Part shown: in pieces, positions 61,036-64,000 of the stretch
Position numbering within the stretch: the stretch's first letter is position 1
Layout of the letters: each line of letters starts with the position of its first letter
Origin: an uncultured Oscillospiraceae bacterium
GTDB lineage: Bacteria > Bacillota > Clostridia > Oscillospirales > Ruminococcaceae
Direction of reading: 5' to 3'
Assembly: GCA_900539195.1 (NCBI GenBank)
Contig: UQBC01000005.1
Span: 26,478 to 90,477, forward strand
Length of the DNA: 64,000 nucleotides
Notes under the pieces: generated by a model
Databases searched by the model: none
Told to the model about the DNA's origin: nothing
The model's input: only the letters and a program-made list of their open reading frames with translations
Translations under genes and position numbers: made by a program

Positions 61036-61914
61036 ATGTTCACACAATTTTTCGGCAGCTATCTGTTAAACAAGAAGATCGTTTCACCCGCAAATCTCCG
61101 TGTTGCTCTCGAAAAGAAGGACACAACAAGAGTAAAGCTGGGCGTGCTTGCCATCAACGCAGGCTATATGACTGCAAAGCAGGTTGACGCCGTACATAAG
61201 AAGCAGGCAACAGTAGACAAGAGAATAGGCGATATTGCCGTTGATATGGGCTATCTTACCGAAGCACAGGTCGAAGAACTTCTTTCAAGCCAAAAGACCG
61301 GTTGCCTTTTACTCGGACAGGCGCTCGTTGATATGGGCTGTCTTACAAACGAGGAATTCGAGACCGTTCTCAACGACTACAAAAAAGAAAACGGACTTAC
61401 CGACAAGGACTTCAGCAATGAAGATAACGAAAAGACGGAAAACGTTATTTCTTCTTTCTTTGCTATCGAGGGTGAATACAAAGATTATTGCTCTGAATAT
61501 GTAAATGTTTTGTTCAAGAATCTTATCCGTTTTGTAGGCGATGATTTTACCCCCTTACAGTCAGCCGTTACAGACAGCAACGATACGGCGGTCATACAGG
61601 AGCTTTGCGGCGATTTCAACGCAGTATCGGCTATAACAGCCGACAACAAGGCGGCCGCAGTATTTGCAAGCCGTTTTGCAGAGGAAGAAATAACCGATAT
61701 GGACTATGCAAATGACGCTATCAGCGAATTCTTAAACCTCAGCAACGGTCTTTATAACGTCAATATTTCCGAAACTACAGGCAAAGAAATAGGACTTAAT
61801 CCGCAGGAAACGGCCACATCATCGGCTATAAACGGTATAAAATCGAAGTTCACGCTTACAATACCCGTAGAATATACGTTCGGCACAGTTGTATTCACGC
61901 TTGCCGTAATATAA
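61036..61914 (+). CDS. Two-domain protein: MshEN/GspE-N-like repeats plus CheX-like phosphatase domain
   Basis: 292 aa. Residues 1-120 contain three similar helical units (LGVLAINAGYMTAKQVDAVH; IGDIAVDMGYLTEAQVEELL; LGQALVDMGCLTNEEFETVL), the pattern of GspE/MshE N-terminal domains, which in MshE bind cyclic di-GMP. Residues about 140-292 resemble CheX/CheC: YANDAISEFLNLSNGLYNVNI at about 221-241 has the Glu-x2-Asn active-site pattern. It probably dephosphorylates the upstream response regulator. The combination suggests control by a nucleotide second messenger or dimerisation; this is inference. Confidence 0.7.
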   Translation: MFTQFFGSYLLNKKIVSPANLRVALEKKDTTRVKLGVLAINAGYMTAKQVDAVHKKQATVDKRIGDIAVDMGYLTEAQVEELLSSQKTGCLLLGQALVDMGCLTNEEFETVLNDYKKENGLTDKDFSNEDNEKTENVISSFFAIEGEYKDYCSEYVNVLFKNLIRFVGDDFTPLQSAVTDSNDTAVIQELCGDFNAVSAITADNKAAAVFASRFAEEEITDMDYANDAISEFLNLSNGLYNVNISETTGKEIGLNPQETATSSAINGIKSKFTLTIPVEYTFGTVVFTLAVI

Positions 61915-62136
61915 ATCTGATATAAAGCGGACCCCCGTATAAGACGAAAGCCTTATTCTCGGGGATAAGTCTGTGTGTTTTAAGTAAAGAAGCTGTAATC
62001 CGGCTATAATATCGCTGTTACAAAGATGTAACGGCAATGTAAGACGGATTCGCTATAAGAACAAAAGGAAACGCTTGCCGCATATCCGACGGCAAAGCAA
62101 AAAAATCAAAAGAAGACAAGTCTGGAAAGGAAAACT

Positions 62137-63915
62137 ATGGATATTTTCGGCATTCTGACTATGGTCGGAGGACTTGCGCTGTTCCTGTTCGGTATGAACG
62201 CAATGGGACAGGGCCTTGAAAAGCTGTCGGGAAGCCGCCTTGAGCGAATTCTCGAAAAAATGACCTCCAACCCTTTCAAAGCCATCATGCTCGGAGCTTT
62301 AGTCACAGCAGTAATCCAGTCATCATCGGCAACCACCGTAATGGTAGTCGGTTTCGTAAACTCAGGCATTATGAAACTGTCACAAGCCATCGGCGTTATT
62401 ATGGGTGCCAATATAGGTACGACAATGACCTCATGGCTGTTGTCGCTCACAGGAATACAGGGTGACAGCTTATTCATGCAGCTGCTCAAGCCCTCTTCGT
62501 TTACGCCTATACTTGCAATAATCGGCATTTTCTTTATAATGATGTCAAAATCCAGCAAGAAAAAGGATATAGGTACTATCCTTATGGGTTTTGCAATACT
62601 TATGTTCGGTATGGAAACAATGAGCAATGCCGTTGCTCCGCTTGCCGACAATGAGCAGTTCACACATATTCTCACCATGTTCTCAAACCCCGTACTTGGT
62701 GTTATTGCAGGTGCGATACTTACAGCCGTTATCCAGAGTTCATCTGCGTCTGTCGGCATTCTGCAGGCTATGTGCGCTACCGGAGCGGTTACTTACAGCA
62801 CCGCTCTGCCGATAATAATGGGACAGAATATTGGTACCTGCGTTACCGCACTGCTTTCAGCGATCGGCGCAAACAAGAATGCAAAGCGTGCCGCACTTGT
62901 TCACCTTTACTTCAACCTCATCGGCACTATAGTATTTATGGTACTGTTCTATATCATAAACGCCATATTCCCCTTCGAGTTCTTTGATCAGTCTGCAAAC
63001 CAGGCAGGCATAGCGATAATGCACAGTGTGTTCAACATATTTGCAACGATAATCTGGCTGCCGTTTATGAAGCTGCTTGAAAAGCTCGCATATATCTCAG
63101 TGCGTGACAAGAAGGACGATAATGCTCCGGCAAACGAGTTCCAGATACTTGACCCCCGTTTCCTTGCAACTCCCTCAGTTGCTCTGGAGCAGTGCAAGTC
63201 GGTAGCTGTCAGAATGGCAGACTGTGCAAGAGATACATTGAAGCTCTCAATGGGGCTTATATCCAAATATAACGATCGCGATGTCGAAATAGTAAACGAG
63301 AACGAGGAAAAGGTCGATGTTTACGAGGATAAACTGGGAAGCTATCTGTTACAGCTCGGCTCGAAGAACCTGACACCCGGCGACAGCCAGACGGTAAATA
63401 TGCTCCTGCACTGCATCAGCGACTTTGAGCGTATATCGGATCACGCTGTCAATATTAGTGAATGCGCAAAGGAAATGCATACGAAGGGTCTTTCGTTCTC
63501 GAAGAAGGCTATTGAGGAAATACACATTTTCAACGGTGCTTTAAACGAAATACTCGATACCGCCATTACGGCGTTCGAGCATGGAGATATTGAGCAGGCA
63601 AAGTCGGTCGAACCGCTTGAAGAGGTGATCGATAACCTGCGTACCGAGATTAGAAACAGACACGTCAAGCGTCTGCGTAAGGGAAAATGCACCATTGAAA
63701 TGGGCTTTGTGCTGACCGACCTTATCACGAATTACGAAAGAGTGGCAGACCACTGCTCAAATATTGCAGTCTGTATGATACAGATACACGACAACAGCTT
63801 TGATACACATAGCTATATAAGCGACCTCAAGGCTACAAACAATGAGGAGTTCCGCAGAAAGTTCACTGTTTTCAGTGAGAAGTATATGCTCCCCGACGCA
63901 AAGAAAACAGATTAA
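62137..63915 (+). CDS. Na/Pi cotransporter family protein with C-terminal PhoU domain
   Basis: 592 aa. Two inverted Na_Pi repeats, each with the QSSSA signature: VTAVIQSSSATTVMVVGFVN (about 56-75) and LTAVIQSSSASVGILQAM (about 194-211), within about 8-9 membrane helices ending near 320. Residues about 350-570 are a PhoU-like helical bundle (LLHCISDFERISDHAVNISE; FVLTDLITNYERVADHCSNI). It imports phosphate (or another anion) with sodium. PhoU part likely senses or gates. A 220-nt gene-free leader precedes it. Confidence 0.95.
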   Translation: MDIFGILTMVGGLALFLFGMNAMGQGLEKLSGSRLERILEKMTSNPFKAIMLGALVTAVIQSSSATTVMVVGFVNSGIMKLSQAIGVIMGANIGTTMTSWLLSLTGIQGDSLFMQLLKPSSFTPILAIIGIFFIMMSKSSKKKDIGTILMGFAILMFGMETMSNAVAPLADNEQFTHILTMFSNPVLGVIAGAILTAVIQSSSASVGILQAMCATGAVTYSTALPIIMGQNIGTCVTALLSAIGANKNAKRAALVHLYFNLIGTIVFMVLFYIINAIFPFEFFDQSANQAGIAIMHSVFNIFATIIWLPFMKLLEKLAYISVRDKKDDNAPANEFQILDPRFLATPSVALEQCKSVAVRMADCARDTLKLSMGLISKYNDRDVEIVNENEEKVDVYEDKLGSYLLQLGSKNLTPGDSQTVNMLLHCISDFERISDHAVNISECAKEMHTKGLSFSKKAIEEIHIFNGALNEILDTAITAFEHGDIEQAKSVEPLEEVIDNLRTEIRNRHVKRLRKGKCTIEMGFVLTDLITNYERVADHCSNIAVCMIQIHDNSFDTHSYISDLKATNNEEFRRKFTVFSEKYMLPDAKKTD

Positions 63916-63920
63916 TGCTT

Positions 63921-63945
63921 ACCGCCGTGATTTTTTCACGGCGGT
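63921..63945 (+). terminator. Terminator of the Na/Pi transporter gene
   Basis: ACCGCCGTGA / TCACGGCGGT perfect 10-bp stem with a 5-T loop. The expected U-tail is replaced by the start of a repeat element. Confidence 0.75.
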
Positions 63946-63946
63946 T

Positions 63947-64000
63947 CAGACTGTCGATAAACCTATATAATTTTTGAAAATGGGGTTTGGGGCGTAGCCC
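63947..64000. mobile_element. Fourth copy of the terminator-associated element (cut by the window end)
   Basis: CAGACTGTCGATAAACC followed by a GAAAATGGGGT and GGGGCGTAGCCC block, the same order as the left end of the copy at 27026. It again sits directly after a terminator hairpin. Confidence 0.75.

Noticed and set aside
1..64000. tRNA or rRNA genes
   Set aside because: No cloverleaf or rRNA segment was noticed on either strand by reading; a tRNAscan-type search was not possible.

Overview
The window looks like chromosomal DNA of an anaerobic gut-type Firmicute, most likely a Ruminococcaceae/Oscillospirales relative. The reasons are pyruvate formate-lyase with its activase, an LL-diaminopimelate aminotransferase, a giant HgdC/DUF2229 CoA-dehydratase activator, a CIRCE-controlled hrcA-grpE-dnaK-dnaJ operon, Amt fused to P-II, strong AGGAGG-type ribosome sites and frequent TTG starts. 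No rRNA, tRNA, CRISPR array or prophage was recognised. Species cannot be fixed from the sequence alone.

Layout. 1-6.2 kb (minus strand): the 5' part of a GT4 glycosyltransferase, a short repeat element, pflB-pflA behind a ZTP (pfl-motif) riboswitch with its terminator, then phenylacetate-CoA ligase plus an ACT protein. 6.4-16.9 kb: a secreted amidase-domain protein, a small membrane protein behind a long hairpin that buries its ribosome site, an IS200/IS605 element nested in a second copy of the repeat element, a MarR-TauE/SafE pair with visible operators, a surface 5'-nucleotidase, a PflX-like radical SAM protein, a PrsA-like foldase lipoprotein and a BMP-type lipoprotein. 16.9-26.9 kb (minus): prmA-small membrane protein-recD2, Amt-PII with a structured leader, two unrecognised genes, and a sodium:solute symporter. 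27-32.9 kb (minus): the longest repeat copy, then a tight operon of sugar-phosphate transferase, pyrB, proB, proA and a membrane protein. 33-34 kb is a gene-poor zone with three copies of a double-hairpin module. 34-42.3 kb (minus): a C39-like protein, lipid kinase, polysaccharide deacetylase, membrane protein with an operator-bearing promoter, and the heat-shock operon. 42.4-49.1 kb: an ECF-like sigma factor with a 921-residue membrane beta-propeller protein and an HD protein, and a UvrD-type helicase. 49.26-49.70 kb is a large structured non-coding RNA. 49.8-58.2 kb (minus): pcrA-HAD hydrolase, an SPFH protein and the dehydratase activator. 58.5-64 kb (plus): dapL-ydcF, a CheY/CheX-like pair, a Na/Pi transporter and the start of a fourth repeat copy.

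The most unusual signal is a family of small non-coding elements (at 702, 8522, 27026 and 63947) with related termini (CAG..TGT.GAAAA). They sit directly against transcription-terminator hairpins. At two loci with unrelated hairpins the complete hairpin is present on both sides, as a 30-nt or a 21-nt direct repeat. This suggests that terminator stem-loops are the insertion target and are copied on insertion. The second strongest signals are the ORF-less structured RNA at 49.3-49.7 kb (possibly HEARO/omega-RNA-like) and the triplicated module at 33.5-34.0 kb.
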